From contig NZ_JAEUAK010000004.1 of assembly GCF_019511345.1 (NCBI RefSeq), forward strand, positions 496,001 through 560,000: a stretch of DNA of 64,000 bases, in the 5' to 3' direction. Numbering within the stretch: the stretch's first letter is position 1; each line of letters starts with the position of its first letter. Of the stretch, positions 8,507-18,774 are shown piece after piece. The stretch comes from Rhizobium mesosinicum. Lineage in GTDB: Bacteria; Pseudomonadota; Alphaproteobacteria; Rhizobiales; Rhizobiaceae. Below the pieces are notes generated by a model. It saw nothing but the letters and a program-made list of their open reading frames with translations. It ran no database searches and had not been told where the DNA came from. The position numbers and the translations under genes are program-made.

Positions 8507-9991
8507 ATGATGAGCGAACTCACCAGCCTGACCATTGCCGAAGCCCGCCAGAAGCTGCGCGCCAAGGAAATCACCGCGACCGAACTGACCGAAGCCTATA
8601 TCTCGGCGATCGACGCGGCTAATGGCCAGCTCAACGCGTTTGTCAAGGTCACGCCGGATCTCGCGCGCCTGATGGCGAAGAATTCCGACGAGCGCATCGC
8701 TTCCGGCAAGGCGGGTGATCTCGAAGGCATCCCGCTTGGCATCAAGGATCTGTTCGCCACCGTTGGCGTGCACACTCAGGCCTGCAGCCACATTCTCGAC
8801 GGTTTCGAGCCGCGGTATGAATCGACGGTCACCCAGAACCTCTGGGACGACGGCGCCGTCATGCTCGGCAAGCTGAACATGGATGAGTTCGCGATGGGCT
8901 CTTCCAATGAGACCTCGCACTACGGCGCAGTCATCAACCCCTGGCGGGCCGCAGGCTCCAACCAGCAGCTCGTTCCCGGCGGTTCATCCGGTGGCTCGGC
9001 CGCAGCCGTTGCCGCCCATCTCTGCGCAGGTGCCACTGCAACCGACACAGGCGGTTCCATCCGCCAACCGGCTGCCTTCACCGGTACGGTCGGCATCAAG
9101 CCGACCTATGGGCGCTGCTCACGCTGGGGAACGGTTGCCTTCGCCTCTTCGCTCGATCAGGCCGGCCCGATCGCCCGCGACGTGCGCGATGCCGCGATCC
9201 TCCTGAAGTCGATGGCGAGCGTCGATGCCAAGGACACTACTTCCGTCGACCTGCCGGTCCCGGATTACGAAGCTGCCATCGGCCAGTCGCTGAAGGGCAT
9301 GAAGATCGGCATTCCGAACGAATATCGCGTCGATGGCATGCCCGATGAGATCGAAGCTATCTGGCAGCAGGGCATCGCCTGGCTCAAGGATGCAGGTGCG
9401 GAGATCGTCAACATCTCGCTGCCCCATACCAAATATGCCCTGCCTGCCTATTATATCGTAGCGCCAGCCGAAGCCTCTTCGAACCTTGCCCGCTACGATG
9501 GCGTACGCTACGGCCTGCGTGTCGACGGCAAGGATATCGTTGACATGTACGAAAAGACGCGCGCCGCCGGCTTCGGCCAGGAGGTCAAGCGCCGCATCAT
9601 GATCGGCACCTACGTGCTGTCGGCCGGCTACTACGATGCCTACTACCTGCGCGCCCAGAAGGTCCGCACGCTCATCAAGCGCGACTTCGAACTCGCTTTC
9701 GATGCCGGCGTCGATGCCATCCTGACGCCCGCCACCCCGTCGTCCGCCTTCGGCGTTGCCGACGAGAACCTCGCTGCCGATCCGGTGAAGATGTACCTGA
9801 ACGACATCTTCACGGTCACGGTGAACATGGCCGGCCTGCCGGGCATCGCCGTTCCCGCCGGCCTCGACCACAAGGGCCTGCCGCTTGGCCTGCAGCTCAT
9901 TGGCAAGGCCTTCGACGAGGAAACCCTCTTCAAGACCGCCCATGTCATCGAACAGGCGGCCGGCAAGTTTACGCCGGCCAAGTGGTGGTGA
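8507..9991 (+). CDS. gatA: Glutamyl-tRNA(Gln)/aspartyl-tRNA(Asn) amidotransferase subunit A
   Basis: GatA releases ammonia from glutamine for transfer to the misacylated tRNA held by GatB. The 494-residue protein shows the amidase signature triad: Lys80 in [11 protein letters not shown], cis-Ser160 in [13 protein letters not shown] and nucleophile Ser184 in [13 protein letters not shown]. Two ATG codons are adjacent at 8507 and 8510. The stop is overlapped by the GTG start of a GNAT acetyltransferase, so the two are probably co-translated. Confidence 0.96.
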   Translation: MMSELTSLTIAEARQKLRAKEITATELTEAYISAIDAANGQLNAFVKVTPDLARLMAKNSDERIASGKAGDLEGIPLGIKDLFATVGVHTQACSHILDGFEPRYESTVTQNLWDDGAVMLGKLNMDEFAMGSSNETSHYGAVINPWRAAGSNQQLVPGGSSGGSAAAVAAHLCAGATATDTGGSIRQPAAFTGTVGIKPTYGRCSRWGTVAFASSLDQAGPIARDVRDAAILLKSMASVDAKDTTSVDLPVPDYEAAIGQSLKGMKIGIPNEYRVDGMPDEIEAIWQQGIAWLKDAGAEIVNISLPHTKYALPAYYIVAPAEASSNLARYDGVRYGLRVDGKDIVDMYEKTRAAGFGQEVKRRIMIGTYVLSAGYYDAYYLRAQKVRTLIKRDFELAFDAGVDAILTPATPSSAFGVADENLAADPVKMYLNDIFTVTVNMAGLPGIAVPAGLDHKGLPLGLQLIGKAFDEETLFKTAHVIEQAAGKFTPAKWW

Positions 9992-10482
9992 GAGATTTAA
10001 CGATACGAAAGATTGCGGACGCCGACCACAAAATGGTCGGCGTTGTTGGTTTTGCCGCATGGGCGGCAAGCAATGCCTTTGAAGCCAGCTATCGGGATCC
10101 CGCTGTCATAGACCGGGTGAAGCAGGAATTTGCGATTTTTCCGGATGAGACGGCGGGCGAGATCTTCGTTGCTGAGCTTGATAGAGGAATCGTCGGCTGG
10201 GGCGCACGGGAGAATAACCCAAACTATATTTCCGACCTTTGGGTCCATCCCGATCATCAGGGCAAAGGCATCGGCAAAGCGCTGCTGCTTTATCTCTGCG
10301 AGCTGATGAAAGGCCAGGGCCTGGAAACGGCGCGGCTCGACACGCATGCGAAGAACAGCAGTGCAATCCGTCTTTACGAGCGCTGCGGTTTCAAGATCAT
10401 CTGGCACGATATCGAGTTTGCTAAGAGCATGGGCGTCCCGCTCGAAAAGGTGCATTTGCAGAAGCAATTGGTCGAGGACTAG
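9982..10482 (+). CDS. GNAT family N-acetyltransferase
   Basis: The 166-residue protein has the acetyl-CoA loop in [18 protein letters not shown] (about residues 90-107) and the closing C-terminal block [15 protein letters not shown]. The start is one of three consecutive GTG codons at 9982-9990, inside the end of gatA, so translation is likely coupled. The acetyl acceptor is unknown. This is the first of four GNAT genes between 9.98 and 14.6 kb. Confidence 0.85.
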   Translation: MVVRDLTIRKIADADHKMVGVVGFAAWAASNAFEASYRDPAVIDRVKQEFAIFPDETAGEIFVAELDRGIVGWGARENNPNYISDLWVHPDHQGKGIGKALLLYLCELMKGQGLETARLDTHAKNSSAIRLYERCGFKIIWHDIEFAKSMGVPLEKVHLQKQLVED

Positions 10483-10566
10483 CGCGACAAGCCTGAAGAA
10501 AGGCAGGCGCCGTCTCGGATTTCGAGCCGGCGCCTGATATAGGGAGGACTTTGTGAGGAGGGTCTC

Positions 10567-10842
10567 ATGCCGAAACAGGATCTTGCACGGTTGATTGAGG
10601 CCTTTGATCGCCTCGCTGTCAGTGGCTTCAAATTGGGCGCAGAGTGGGAGGCGGTTCACGAAATCTGCCAGAACCACGAGGGTGAACAGGTTTTCGACTG
10701 GGGCCATGCCCTTTGCCATCGCGTCGAAGGCGACGATTGGAACGCAGGCTACTGGTATCGCCGCGCCGGCAAGGCGATGGGAGCAGGCACGATTGCCGAA
10801 GAATGGGCGGCGATGCGCCCGGAGCTTTCTGGAAAGCTCTGA
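10567..10842 (+). CDS. Conserved hypothetical protein
   Basis: The 91-residue product is acidic and helical, with a Trp- and Cys-containing centre (FDWGHALCHRVEGDDWNAGYWY, about residues 44-65). I recall similar short proteins in rhizobial genomes but no function. It has no signal peptide or membrane segment. A GGAGGG ribosome-binding site at 10557-10562 supports the start at 10567. It follows the GNAT gene by 84 bases and ends tail-to-tail with the YjhX-like gene. Confidence 0.65.
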   Translation: MPKQDLARLIEAFDRLAVSGFKLGAEWEAVHEICQNHEGEQVFDWGHALCHRVEGDDWNAGYWYRRAGKAMGAGTIAEEWAAMRPELSGKL

Positions 10843-10892
10843 ACATTCCTGGCCGCAGGACGACGGCGCCGCACGGCCAGGCTTTGTCAGAC

Positions 10893-11150
10893 CTATCTGT
10901 TATCGAGCTGTGACCTGACGAGCTTCAGTCCCCTTTCGGTGATCCGATAGGGCTGGCCGGCGGAAGATTTGATTGCCTTCAGCCGTTTCAGCTTGCGGAA
11001 AAGCTCCATGCCGAAGCCGGGATAGACCCAGCCGTCGCGGGTGAAGCAACTTACCGTTTCGATCTTTTTGTTGTCGTCTCGGATGATTTCGATACGACCG
11101 CCCTGAGCCATAAGGTGCAGGATGCGCTGTTCTGCGCGCGAGATGTCCAT
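10893..11150 (-). CDS. yjhX: YjhX-like protein (UPF0386)
   Basis: The 85 residues match the UPF0386/YjhX pattern as I remember it: MDISRAEQRILHLMAQGGRI at the start, a central VSCFTRDGWVYPGF and the C-terminal RITERGLKLVRSQLDNR. In E. coli, YjhX has been reported as the toxin of a pair with the GNAT protein YjhQ. Here GNAT genes are close on both sides but none overlaps it, so a toxin-antitoxin role is only suggested. Small helical DNA-binding-like fold; cytoplasmic. Confidence 0.8.
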   Translation of the reverse strand: MDISRAEQRILHLMAQGGRIEIIRDDNKKIETVSCFTRDGWVYPGFGMELFRKLKRLKAIKSSAGQPYRITERGLKLVRSQLDNR

Positions 11151-11472
11151 TGCTGTTGATCCGGAAACGCGCCTTTTGGAAGGCGCACGAAAACGATTTG
11201 GCGCTCGGATTTACACGATACGCCGCGGCTTCGTTTTTCTGGCCCATGCGCGCGAGGCTATGCTTGCGGGCAGGGGCCTTTACCGGGTCTCAGGCAGGTT
11301 AGACATAAAACACCTCTGACGGGCTTTTTATCAGCAACCACAATTCGGTCAAGCAGGCGCAGCGGAACAAAAAAGCCGCCGATAATATTGCTTTCGCTTC
11401 TTCATCTCCTTGTAGGCACTGGAAAATTGCCCGACTCAATGGTCTACTCTCTGCAGTAACGCGGAGGTGCCA

Positions 11473-11982
11473 TTGATCCACATTCGCAATGCCCGCGAAG
11501 GCGACACGGCGCTCTTGAGCGAAATCGGCTTGCGAGCCTGGCAAAGAGCGATGGCATTGATCGGCGAATCTGACGTCATGACGGATGGAGCCCGCACCGC
11601 CTTCCGAACGTTCGTGGATAATAACTGGCTGACCATCACTGTCGTCGAACAGAACGGGCAGGTGGCCGGCTGGGCCGCGCGCGAAGGACTGGACGAGACC
11701 ATTTCTGACTTCTGGATCGATCCCAGCTTCAATCGTCAGGGGCTCGGCACCGCACTTCTGGAGCATATCGAGTCTGATATTTTCGAACAGGGCTTCGAGG
11801 AGGCGGCGATGCAGACCCATTCTGGAAATACAGAGGCGATCTCCTTCTTCCAGAAGCACGGCTACGCGATCCACTGGCTTTCGGTCGCCTATAATCCGAA
11901 GCTCGACCGCGACGTGCCGTCAGTCGGTCTCAGCAAGCATCTCGGCCCGCAGGAGCCGGAAGGCTACGGCCCGGGTTTCTAG
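11473..11982 (+). CDS. GNAT family N-acetyltransferase
   Basis: The product (about 169 residues) carries the acetyl-CoA motif in [18 protein letters not shown] and the terminal block [19 protein letters not shown] at 11467 is possible, but it overlaps the Shine-Dalgarno GGAGGT (11463-11468); the TTG at 11473 with that site upstream gives [11 protein letters not shown], a normal GNAT beginning, and is preferred. The gene is divergent from yjhX, with about 320 bases between them, and precedes gatB. The 11151-11472 gap contains no gene I can support and should hold both promoters. Confidence 0.82.
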   Translation: MIHIRNAREGDTALLSEIGLRAWQRAMALIGESDVMTDGARTAFRTFVDNNWLTITVVEQNGQVAGWAAREGLDETISDFWIDPSFNRQGLGTALLEHIESDIFEQGFEEAAMQTHSGNTEAISFFQKHGYAIHWLSVAYNPKLDRDVPSVGLSKHLGPQEPEGYGPGF

Positions 11983-12059
11983 GCTGCCGAAAGCCTTGCA
12001 CCGGCAGGCCATTTCCTTTACCTCACCAGATGAAAAGAACAGCCTTCGAAGAGCATCTC

Positions 12060-13565
12060 ATGACCATTGTCGACGTTCGCACGCCTGATCCGAAACGTTA
12101 TATCCCCGGCGCCACCGGCGATTGGGAAGTCATCATCGGCATGGAAGTCCATGCCCAGGTGCTTTCCAATTCCAAGCTTTTTTCCGGTGCGTCCACGGAG
12201 TTCGGCAAGCCGCAGAATTCGAACGTCTCGCTCGTCGATGCGGCCATGCCCGGCATGCTGCCGGTCATCAACGAGGAATGTGTCAAGCAGGCCGTTCGCA
12301 CCGGCCTCGGCCTAAAGGCTCAGATCAACAAGCGCTCGGTTTTCGATCGCAAGAACTATTTCTATCCGGACCTGCCGCAGGGCTATCAGATCTCCCAGTA
12401 CAAGGACCCGATCGTCGGGGAGGGCAAGATCGTCATCTCACTCGGTCCGGATCGTCAGGGCCAGTTCGAGGATATCGAGATCGGCATCGAGCGTCTGCAC
12501 CTGGAGCAGGACGCCGGCAAATCGCTTCACGATCAGCACGCAACCATGTCCTATGTGGATCTCAACCGGTCCGGCGTGGCGCTGATGGAGATCGTCTCCA
12601 AGCCGGATATGCGCACGTCGGATGAGGCCAAGGCCTACATGACGAAGCTGCGCTCGATCGTGCGCTACCTCGGTACCTGCGACGGCAACATGGACGAGGG
12701 CTCCATGCGCGCCGACGTCAACGTATCGGTGCGCCGTCCGGGCGAGCCTTTCGGCACGCGCTGTGAAATCAAGAACGTCAACTCCATCCGCTTCATCGGC
12801 CAGGCAATCGAATACGAAGCTCGCCGGCAGATTGGCATTCTCGAAGACGGCGGCACGATCGACCAGGAAACCCGGCTATTCGATGCGAACAAGGGCGAGA
12901 CTCGTTCCATGCGCACCAAGGAAGATGCGCATGACTATCGCTATTTCCCTGATCCGGACCTTCTGCCGCTCGAATTCGACGATGCCTTCATCAGAGAATT
13001 GGCTGATCACCTGCCGGAATTGCCCGACGACAAGAAGGAGCGCTTCGTGCGCGAACTTGGCCTGTCGATCTACGATGCCTCGGTTCTCGTCTCGGAAAAG
13101 GCGATCGCCGATTATTTCGAAGCCGTTGCGGAAGGCCGTGACGGCAAGGCGGCCGCCAACTGGGTCATTAACGACTTGCTTGGCGCCTTGAACCGCACCG
13201 GCAAGGATATCGAAGAAACGCCAGTCTCTCCGGCCCAGCTCGGCGGCATCATCGACCTCATCAAGGCCGAGACCATCTCCGGCAAGATCGCCAAGGATGT
13301 TTTCGAGATCATCTTGAACGAAGGCGGCGATCCTGCCGAGATCGTTGAAAGCCGTGGTCTGAAGCAGGTGACGGACACCGGCGCGATCGAGAAGGCTGTC
13401 GATGAGATCATCGCTGCCAACCCGGATCAGGTCGCCAAGGTCAAGGCAAAGCCCACACTTGCAGGCTGGTTCGTCGGTCAGGTCATGAAGGCGACCGGCG
13501 GCAAGGCCAATCCGCAAGCTGTTCAGGCCCTCGTCAAGGCAAAGCTCGGCATCGAGGAAGAATAA
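12060..13565 (+). CDS. gatB: Glutamyl-tRNA(Gln)/aspartyl-tRNA(Asn) amidotransferase subunit B
   Basis: GatB binds the misacylated tRNA and catalyses the phosphorylation and amidation that yields Gln-tRNA(Gln) or Asn-tRNA(Asn). From the ATG at 12060 the protein has 501 residues, the family length. Visible are [20 protein letters not shown], the conserved [32 protein letters not shown], and the C-terminal YqeY-like tail ending [17 protein letters not shown]. An in-frame ATG at 12030 would add ten atypical residues. It is separated from gatA by about 2 kb containing GNAT genes, a small hypothetical gene and yjhX. Confidence 0.96.
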   Translation: MTIVDVRTPDPKRYIPGATGDWEVIIGMEVHAQVLSNSKLFSGASTEFGKPQNSNVSLVDAAMPGMLPVINEECVKQAVRTGLGLKAQINKRSVFDRKNYFYPDLPQGYQISQYKDPIVGEGKIVISLGPDRQGQFEDIEIGIERLHLEQDAGKSLHDQHATMSYVDLNRSGVALMEIVSKPDMRTSDEAKAYMTKLRSIVRYLGTCDGNMDEGSMRADVNVSVRRPGEPFGTRCEIKNVNSIRFIGQAIEYEARRQIGILEDGGTIDQETRLFDANKGETRSMRTKEDAHDYRYFPDPDLLPLEFDDAFIRELADHLPELPDDKKERFVRELGLSIYDASVLVSEKAIADYFEAVAEGRDGKAAANWVINDLLGALNRTGKDIEETPVSPAQLGGIIDLIKAETISGKIAKDVFEIILNEGGDPAEIVESRGLKQVTDTGAIEKAVDEIIAANPDQVAKVKAKPTLAGWFVGQVMKATGGKANPQAVQALVKAKLGIEEE

Positions 13566-13630
13566 GCCAACGGTCTTAGCCAAACAGCGTGGAGCGGTGT
13601 TCGGAAGACCGATACCGCAAGGAGAAGGCC

Positions 13631-14137
13631 TTGGTTTATTTCGTCCGCACCGCTAGCGAGCGCGATCTGGAGAAGGTCCGCGCCCTCCTGATCGAGAGTT
13701 TCCATGCGGCATATGATGCAAGCCATGGCATTGCGAAGGTCAACGAACTGATTGCTCATCTCTTTTCGCCGGCTGCGCTGAAGGCGTGGCTGACGAAGAA
13801 GAATGCCGAATTCTTGGTCGCCGATGACGGCCGGGACATCGGCGGCATGGGCTATGCAGCCATGTCATCCGAGATGACGAAGACCGTCATGCTGCACCTT
13901 CTCTATGTAAAGCCGGACCTGCAGCGCCAGGGAATCGGCCGCGATCTCTTCGCCGAACTCGAAACCTGCTTTCCGGATGCCGAGATCATGCGGCTGGAAG
14001 TCGAGGTTCAGAACCACGAAGCTATCCATTTCTATACACGGCTCGGTTTCGTCGAAGCCGGCCGCAATGAGAACAGTGGTCCTGGCCAGCCCGGCATTCC
14101 GACGCTGGTTTTTGAGAAAATGCTCGAGCTTCACTGA
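13631..14137 (+). CDS. GNAT family N-acetyltransferase
   Basis: From the TTG at 13631, preceded by AAGGAGAAGG, the product has 168 residues and starts MVYFVRTASERDLEKV. A longer GTG start at 13591 has no good ribosome-binding site. The acetyl-CoA loop is LYVKPDLQRQGIGRDLFAEL and the C-terminal block is NHEAIHFYTRLGFVEAG. It lies 65 bases after gatB, and the next GNAT gene starts one base after its stop, so the two GNATs probably form a unit with gatB. Confidence 0.85.
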   Translation: MVYFVRTASERDLEKVRALLIESFHAAYDASHGIAKVNELIAHLFSPAALKAWLTKKNAEFLVADDGRDIGGMGYAAMSSEMTKTVMLHLLYVKPDLQRQGIGRDLFAELETCFPDAEIMRLEVEVQNHEAIHFYTRLGFVEAGRNENSGPGQPGIPTLVFEKMLELH

Positions 14138-14138
14138 C

Positions 14139-14606
14139 ATGGCATCCGGCGAGATTATCATCCGCGAAGCACGTGAAGCGGATCTGCCGGCTTTGATCGC
14201 TATGTTTGCTGCCGATCCGCTCGGCGGACATGGGGATACAAATGACCCCGAGGCCTATCCGGATTATATCAGTGCCTTTACGACGATCGCCGCCTCGTCC
14301 CACCAGACGCTTTATGTCGCCGAACGGGAAGGCGATGTCGTCGGCACCTTTCAGATGATGATCACCACCTCGCTCAATGCACGCGGCTCATCCGCCATGA
14401 TCATCGAGGCGGTGCAGACGCGCGCCGATATGCGCGGGCAGGGCATCGGCGCGCGGATGATCGAATTTGCCATCGCCGAGGCGAAAGGTCGCGGCGTACG
14501 GCTCGTCCAACTGACGTCGAATGCGGCACGCAAGGATGCCCATCGTTTCTACGAAAGACTGGGCTTCGAGCCGTCGCATATCGGTTTCAAGATGGCTCTG
14601 AAATGA
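14139..14606 (+). CDS. GNAT family N-acetyltransferase
   Basis: The 155-residue protein begins MASGEIIIREAREADLPAL at 14139. It has the acetyl-CoA loop RADMRGQGIGARMIEFAIAE and the ending NAARKDAHRFYERLGFEPSH. Its ATG is one base from the stop of the preceding GNAT gene, which points to translational coupling and perhaps an ancient duplication, though the two share only family-level motifs. The substrate is unknown. Confidence 0.87.
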   Translation: MASGEIIIREAREADLPALIAMFAADPLGGHGDTNDPEAYPDYISAFTTIAASSHQTLYVAEREGDVVGTFQMMITTSLNARGSSAMIIEAVQTRADMRGQGIGARMIEFAIAEAKGRGVRLVQLTSNAARKDAHRFYERLGFEPSHIGFKMALK

Positions 14607-14707
14607 CCGCAGTTTCGGCGGGAATCACTGGACAATTCGGCTCGGCGGCGGCATAAGCGAAAAGCCTATCTGCTTTCGTCCGCGTCCTGCGGCCACGAGG
14701 AAAAGAC

Positions 14708-15103
14708 ATGATCAAGTTCCTGCTGCACACCTTCACCTGGTGGAACAATTACACTTTCGGCACGCTGTTCGCCCTTCGCGGCTTCAAACGTGTTGGTGAA
14801 GACGAGTTCGGCAATGTCTATTACGAAGGCGGTCTTTCCTCCTACGGCCTGCCGAAGCGCTGGGTGATCTACAAGGGTTACGCCGAAGCGTCCGCCATTC
14901 CTCCGGGCTGGCACGGCTGGATGCACCACCGGACCGACGTTCCGCCGTCCAAGGAAAACTACGTCGCCAAGGAATGGCAGAAGCCGCACCGCGCCAACCC
15001 CACGGGTTCGCCGCAGGCCTACCGTCCGCCGGGTTCGCTCTCGGCTGCTGGCGAACGTCCGCGCGTGACCGGCGACTACGACGCATGGACACCTGGCAAC
15101 TGA
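14708..15103 (+). CDS. NDUFA12-like Complex I accessory subunit
   Basis: The 131-residue product shows the NDUFA12/B17.2 pattern: TWWNNYTFGTLFALRGFKRV, then DEFGNVYYEGG, RWVIYKGYAEASAIPPGWHGW and the HHRTDVPPS segment. In alphaproteobacteria and mitochondria this protein attaches to the peripheral arm of NADH:ubiquinone oxidoreductase. It is followed by the exported DUF2155 protein in the same direction. A second accessory subunit (NDUFS4-like) is encoded at 38.2 kb. Confidence 0.92.
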   Translation: MIKFLLHTFTWWNNYTFGTLFALRGFKRVGEDEFGNVYYEGGLSSYGLPKRWVIYKGYAEASAIPPGWHGWMHHRTDVPPSKENYVAKEWQKPHRANPTGSPQAYRPPGSLSAAGERPRVTGDYDAWTPGN

Positions 15104-15220
15104 GCGTCGAGCATCCGACGGCGGGTCCTGCCTCGCGCTTTGGCCACAATTGACCTTTACCCGCAGGTTGGCCGCAATCGCTGCGGCCATGAACCTGATA
15201 TGTGCTGGAGACGGGTAGAT

Positions 15221-15661
15221 ATGAAGCTTTCCCTGCGAAACACGGTCCTGCCGGCTGCGGGAGCTGTATCGCTATTGGCGCTGTCCGCCGGGCTTCTTTC
15301 CAATCAGGCACAGGCTGCTCGCATCGACAATCCGGTCGCCGTCTTCTCTGGCCTCGACAAGATCACCGGCCGCATCACCACTTTCGATGTTTATGTCAAC
15401 GAAACGGTCCAGTTCGGCGCCCTGCAGGTGACGCCGAAGGCCTGTTATTCGCGCGATCAGGCGGAAGCCCAGAAGATCGATGGTTTCGTCGAAGTCGACG
15501 AGATCACACTGGACCGCAAGATCCGCCGCATCTTCACCGGCTGGATGTTTGCCGACAGCCCCGGCCTAAACGCCGTGGAGCATCCGATCTACGACGTCTG
15601 GCTCAAGGACTGCAAGCAGAATTCGGACGTCCCGCCTCCGGACAGCGCCGGCGCCAAGTAA
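15221..15661 (+). CDS. DUF2155 domain-containing exported protein
   Basis: The 146-residue protein has a signal peptide (MKLSLRNTVLPAAGAV, hydrophobic to about residue 30, cleavage near AQA-ARIDN). The DUF2155 core follows: VAVFSGLDKITGRITTFDVY, then LQVTPKACYSRD and IFTGWMFADSPGLNAVEHPI, ending with WLKDCK. Two cysteines (in ACYSR and LKDCK) could form a disulfide in the periplasm. Alphaproteobacteria commonly carry this gene beside the NDUFA12 gene and aat, as here. Its function is not established. Confidence 0.88.
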   Translation: MKLSLRNTVLPAAGAVSLLALSAGLLSNQAQAARIDNPVAVFSGLDKITGRITTFDVYVNETVQFGALQVTPKACYSRDQAEAQKIDGFVEVDEITLDRKIRRIFTGWMFADSPGLNAVEHPIYDVWLKDCKQNSDVPPPDSAGAK

Positions 15662-15783
15662 GGACACGCGCCTGATCGACCGGACTTTCAGCTGCAAATA
15701 ACTATCTACAGCAAGATGACGTTGGCGCCGGGTGCGTGCCGCATACAATCCGTTTGATGTGACACGTCTGCTGATGCTGGTCA

Positions 15784-16713
15784 CTATGCGCTGGGCGTTT
15801 TGTTGCCGGTGAAGAGCTTCTTCACGAAACCGACCGCCCCGCCAAATACCACAAAGACAAGGATCCAGGCCTTCTTGAGGAAGGCAGCGGCGATTGCCAG
15901 CAGCCCGATCTTCGCGGCAACCTTGGCTCCAGCGCCTGCAGCGATCATGCCTGCCATCCCGTAGGCAGCGATCTTGTCGCCATCCACGTGATCGCTATAG
16001 GCCATTCCCTTGTCGAACTGGACGAGCTTGGTCACGGTCGGGACGGCGGTCTCGATTTCCTTCAACTGTTCGAGACCGGCAACGAAGTCGAACTGAAAGA
16101 CACCCTCACGGCCCAGCGTGCGCACGGAATAGTTCAGTGTATGCTGCGTGTTTCCATTCTCGTTGAACACCAAATCGCGTGCCCAGTGCAGGGCGTGTGC
16201 GGATTGGTCGTAATGCGGGGCAGAGGCCCAGCCGACGAGTGTCACCGTCGGAAAGCCCTGCTTCTGTCGCTCGGTATTGCTCTCCGAAATGGAGTCCTTG
16301 ATGTTCTGCAGCAGTTCATCGTAGTCGATCGTCGCTGCGTCGGCATCCGATACATAGCCATCCGCGCTGAATTCGACGACCGAACCCCATGACCCGACAT
16401 CGGTCGGGGAATATTGTGCAGGAAATAACATGCCCAACGCGTCAGCCGCCGCGCCCGGAGGGTTGCCCCAGATATCGACGAGCACGGTCTTCGTATCTTC
16501 GGGGCTGAGATAGTAGAACCCCTCCGGTACATTCAGCGTAGCCTTCGCAGCCGGCAGCCTGATCGCCCCTTGCTGGAAGTCGAGCTTCTGCAGAACCGGC
16601 TTTTCTTGCTCGGAGAAATCCGTTCTGGTCGGAAACATGTCCTGATAGGGGCGGGCATCGGCTGCTCCGGCAGCCATGGCGAGCAGGATCGCTGCCGCAA
16701 AATATCGCTTCAA
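15784..16713 (-). CDS. DUF2167 domain-containing membrane protein
   Basis: The 309-residue protein starts with a signal peptide (MKRYFAAAILLAMAAGAADA) and ends with a hydrophobic hairpin (about residues 250-298, including GLLAIAAAFLKKAWILVFVV) and a basic tail. The central domain holds the DUF2167 blocks FYYLSPEDTKTVLVDIWGNP and ALHWARDLVFNENGNTQHTL. It is probably anchored in the inner membrane with a large periplasmic domain; the function is unknown. It converges on the DUF2155 gene with about 120 bases between stops, where I see no clear terminator. Confidence 0.85.
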   Translation of the reverse strand: MKRYFAAAILLAMAAGAADARPYQDMFPTRTDFSEQEKPVLQKLDFQQGAIRLPAAKATLNVPEGFYYLSPEDTKTVLVDIWGNPPGAAADALGMLFPAQYSPTDVGSWGSVVEFSADGYVSDADAATIDYDELLQNIKDSISESNTERQKQGFPTVTLVGWASAPHYDQSAHALHWARDLVFNENGNTQHTLNYSVRTLGREGVFQFDFVAGLEQLKEIETAVPTVTKLVQFDKGMAYSDHVDGDKIAAYGMAGMIAAGAGAKVAAKIGLLAIAAAFLKKAWILVFVVFGGAVGFVKKLFTGNKTPSA

Positions 16714-16787
16714 GATTTCACCCTCCGTTGCAGCCCGACCTTAAACCGGTTGGCCGAAAAATCAACGCTGAGATGAAAAATTCAACC

Positions 16788-17405
16788 TTAAAACTTAAGG
16801 TGGGGCGATTCCATCGCCGCGGCAAGCATCAGCGCGTAGTCCGCTTTCGGCACGTCGAGCGCCCCGAATGTTTTGAGATGCTCTGTCGTGAATTGCGTGT
16901 CGAGCAAGGTGAAGTGCTGCCGCCTCAGATGCTCGACGAGATGGACGAGACAGATTTTCGAAGCATCGGTGCGTCGCGAGAACATACTTTCCCCAAAGAA
17001 GGCGGAGCCGAGAGAAACACCATAGAGGCCGCCGACGAGTTCATTGCCATCCCAGGCCTCGACAGAATGGGCATGGCCCATGCGGTGCAGGGCGGAGTAG
17101 AGCGTTCGAATCGTCTCATTGATCCAGGTACTCGGACGATCAGCCGTCTCCTGCGCGCAAGCGGTCATGACGGCATCGAAAGCGCTGTTGAAGCGGATCT
17201 CGAAGGGCTTTTGCCGAATTGTCTTTCGAAGACTTTTGGAAACGTGGAAACGATCGTCGAGCGGCAGGACGCCGCGGACATCGGGTTCGACCCAGAAAAT
17301 TTCCGGATCGTCGGCGGATTCGGCCATGGGGAAGAGGCCGATCGAATAGGCGCGCAGGAGGATCTCCGGGGTAATACCTGGTGATTTCCTGCGCGCTCCT
17401 GCCAT
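16788..17405 (-). CDS. aat: Leucyl/phenylalanyl-tRNA--protein transferase
   Basis: Aat adds Leu or Phe to N-terminal Arg or Lys of proteins and so marks them for ClpAP through the N-end rule. The 205-residue protein shows [19 protein letters not shown], the [13 protein letters not shown] segment, the conserved [20 protein letters not shown] and [19 protein letters not shown], and ends [16 protein letters not shown]. It starts 6 bases downstream of the accC stop and is the last gene of the leftward aroQ-accB-accC-aat operon. Confidence 0.95.
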   Translation of the reverse strand: MAGARRKSPGITPEILLRAYSIGLFPMAESADDPEIFWVEPDVRGVLPLDDRFHVSKSLRKTIRQKPFEIRFNSAFDAVMTACAQETADRPSTWINETIRTLYSALHRMGHAHSVEAWDGNELVGGLYGVSLGSAFFGESMFSRRTDASKICLVHLVEHLRRQHFTLLDTQFTTEHLKTFGALDVPKADYALMLAAAMESPHLKF

Positions 17406-17411
17406 TCTGTC

Positions 17412-18764
17412 CTATGTTGCCGGCTTGCTGTTGGCGAGATACTTTTCCAGCCAATGGATATCATAATCGCCATTGGCGATATCCTGGTTGGAAACGAGAT
17501 CCTGGAACAGTGGCAGCGTTGTCTTGATGCCGTCAACGACAAATTCATCGAGCGCACGGCGCAGGCGCATCATGCATTCGACGCGCGTACGGCCGTGAAC
17601 GATCAGCTTGCCGATGAGGCTGTCGTAATAAGGCGGGATCCTATAGCCCTGATAGGCGCCGGAATCGATACGTACGCCAAGACCGCCCGGTGCATGGAAA
17701 TGCGTAATCGTGCCGGGTGACGGTACGAAGGTGCGTGCGTCCTCGGCATTGATGCGGCATTCGATGGCATGGCCCTGGAAGTGCACTTCATCCTGCGTGA
17801 CCGAGAGACCGCCGCCGGAGGCAACGCGGATCTGTTCGTGCACGAGGTCGATGCCGGTGATGGCTTCGGTGACCGGATGCTCCACCTGCAGGCGAGTGTT
17901 CATTTCGATGAAATAGAACTCGCCATTTTCGTATAAGAACTCGATCGTTCCGGCGCCGTGATATTTCAGCTTCTTCATCGCGTCGGCGCAAATCTGGCCG
18001 ATCTTCATGCGCTGTTCGACGTTGAGCGCCGGAGAATTGGCTTCTTCCCAGACCTTCTGGTGACGACGCTGAAGCGAGCAGTCGCGTTCGCCGAGATGGA
18101 TCGCGTTTCCCTCGCCATCACCGAATACCTGGATTTCGATGTGGCGCGGCTTTTCGAGGTACTTTTCCATATAGACGGCGTCGTTGCCGAAGGCGGCGGC
18201 GGCCTCGGTGCGGGCCGTTGACCAGGCTTCGATCAGATCGGCTTCGGTCTTGGCGACCTTCATGCCGCGTCCGCCGCCGCCGGCCGTTGCCTTGATCAGC
18301 ACCGGATAGCCGATATAGGCAGCCGTCTTCAGTGCGTCCTCTTCGGTCTTCACTTCGCCGTCGGAGCCGGGAACGACGGGAATGCCGAGTTCCTGCGCCG
18401 TCGTCTTGGCGGTGATCTTGTCGCCCATGATGCGGATATGTTCCGCCGTAGGGCCGATGAAGGTAATGCCGTGCGCTTCGAGAATATCGGCGAACTTGGC
18501 GTTTTCCGACAGGAAGCCATAGCCCGGATGCACGGCATCAGCCCCTGTGATCTCGCAGGCAGCGACGATCTGGTGGATGTTAAGATAGCTTTCGCGCGAC
18601 GGTGGCGGGCCGATACACACACTCTCATCAGCGAGGCGCACATGCATGGCGTCGGCATCCGCCGTCGAATGCACGGCCACACTTGCGATGCCGAGTTCCT
18701 TGCAGGCGCGCAGCACGCGAAGGGCGATCTCGCCGCGATTGGCTATGAGGATCTTGGAGATCAT
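17412..18764 (-). CDS. accC: Acetyl-CoA carboxylase, biotin carboxylase subunit
   Basis: AccC carboxylates biotin on AccB with ATP and bicarbonate, the first step of fatty acid synthesis. From ATG 18764 the product is 450 residues, starting [20 protein letters not shown]. The ATP-grasp loop [11 protein letters not shown], the biotin carboxylase signature ([18 protein letters not shown]) and the end block [13 protein letters not shown] are present. A longer in-frame start at 18830 would overlap accB by many codons and is rejected. The spacing to accB is 10 bases. Confidence 0.96.
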   Translation of the reverse strand: MISKILIANRGEIALRVLRACKELGIASVAVHSTADADAMHVRLADESVCIGPPPSRESYLNIHQIVAACEITGADAVHPGYGFLSENAKFADILEAHGITFIGPTAEHIRIMGDKITAKTTAQELGIPVVPGSDGEVKTEEDALKTAAYIGYPVLIKATAGGGGRGMKVAKTEADLIEAWSTARTEAAAAFGNDAVYMEKYLEKPRHIEIQVFGDGEGNAIHLGERDCSLQRRHQKVWEEANSPALNVEQRMKIGQICADAMKKLKYHGAGTIEFLYENGEFYFIEMNTRLQVEHPVTEAITGIDLVHEQIRVASGGGLSVTQDEVHFQGHAIECRINAEDARTFVPSPGTITHFHAPGGLGVRIDSGAYQGYRIPPYYDSLIGKLIVHGRTRVECMMRLRRALDEFVVDGIKTTLPLFQDLVSNQDIANGDYDIHWLEKYLANSKPAT

Positions 18765-18774
18765 TGGCAAAGCC

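Noticed and set aside
10893..11982. YjhX-like gene and the divergent GNAT gene as a confirmed toxin-antitoxin pair
   Set aside because: The E. coli pair overlaps in one operon; here the genes are divergent and 320 bases apart, so the link is kept only as a hypothesis.
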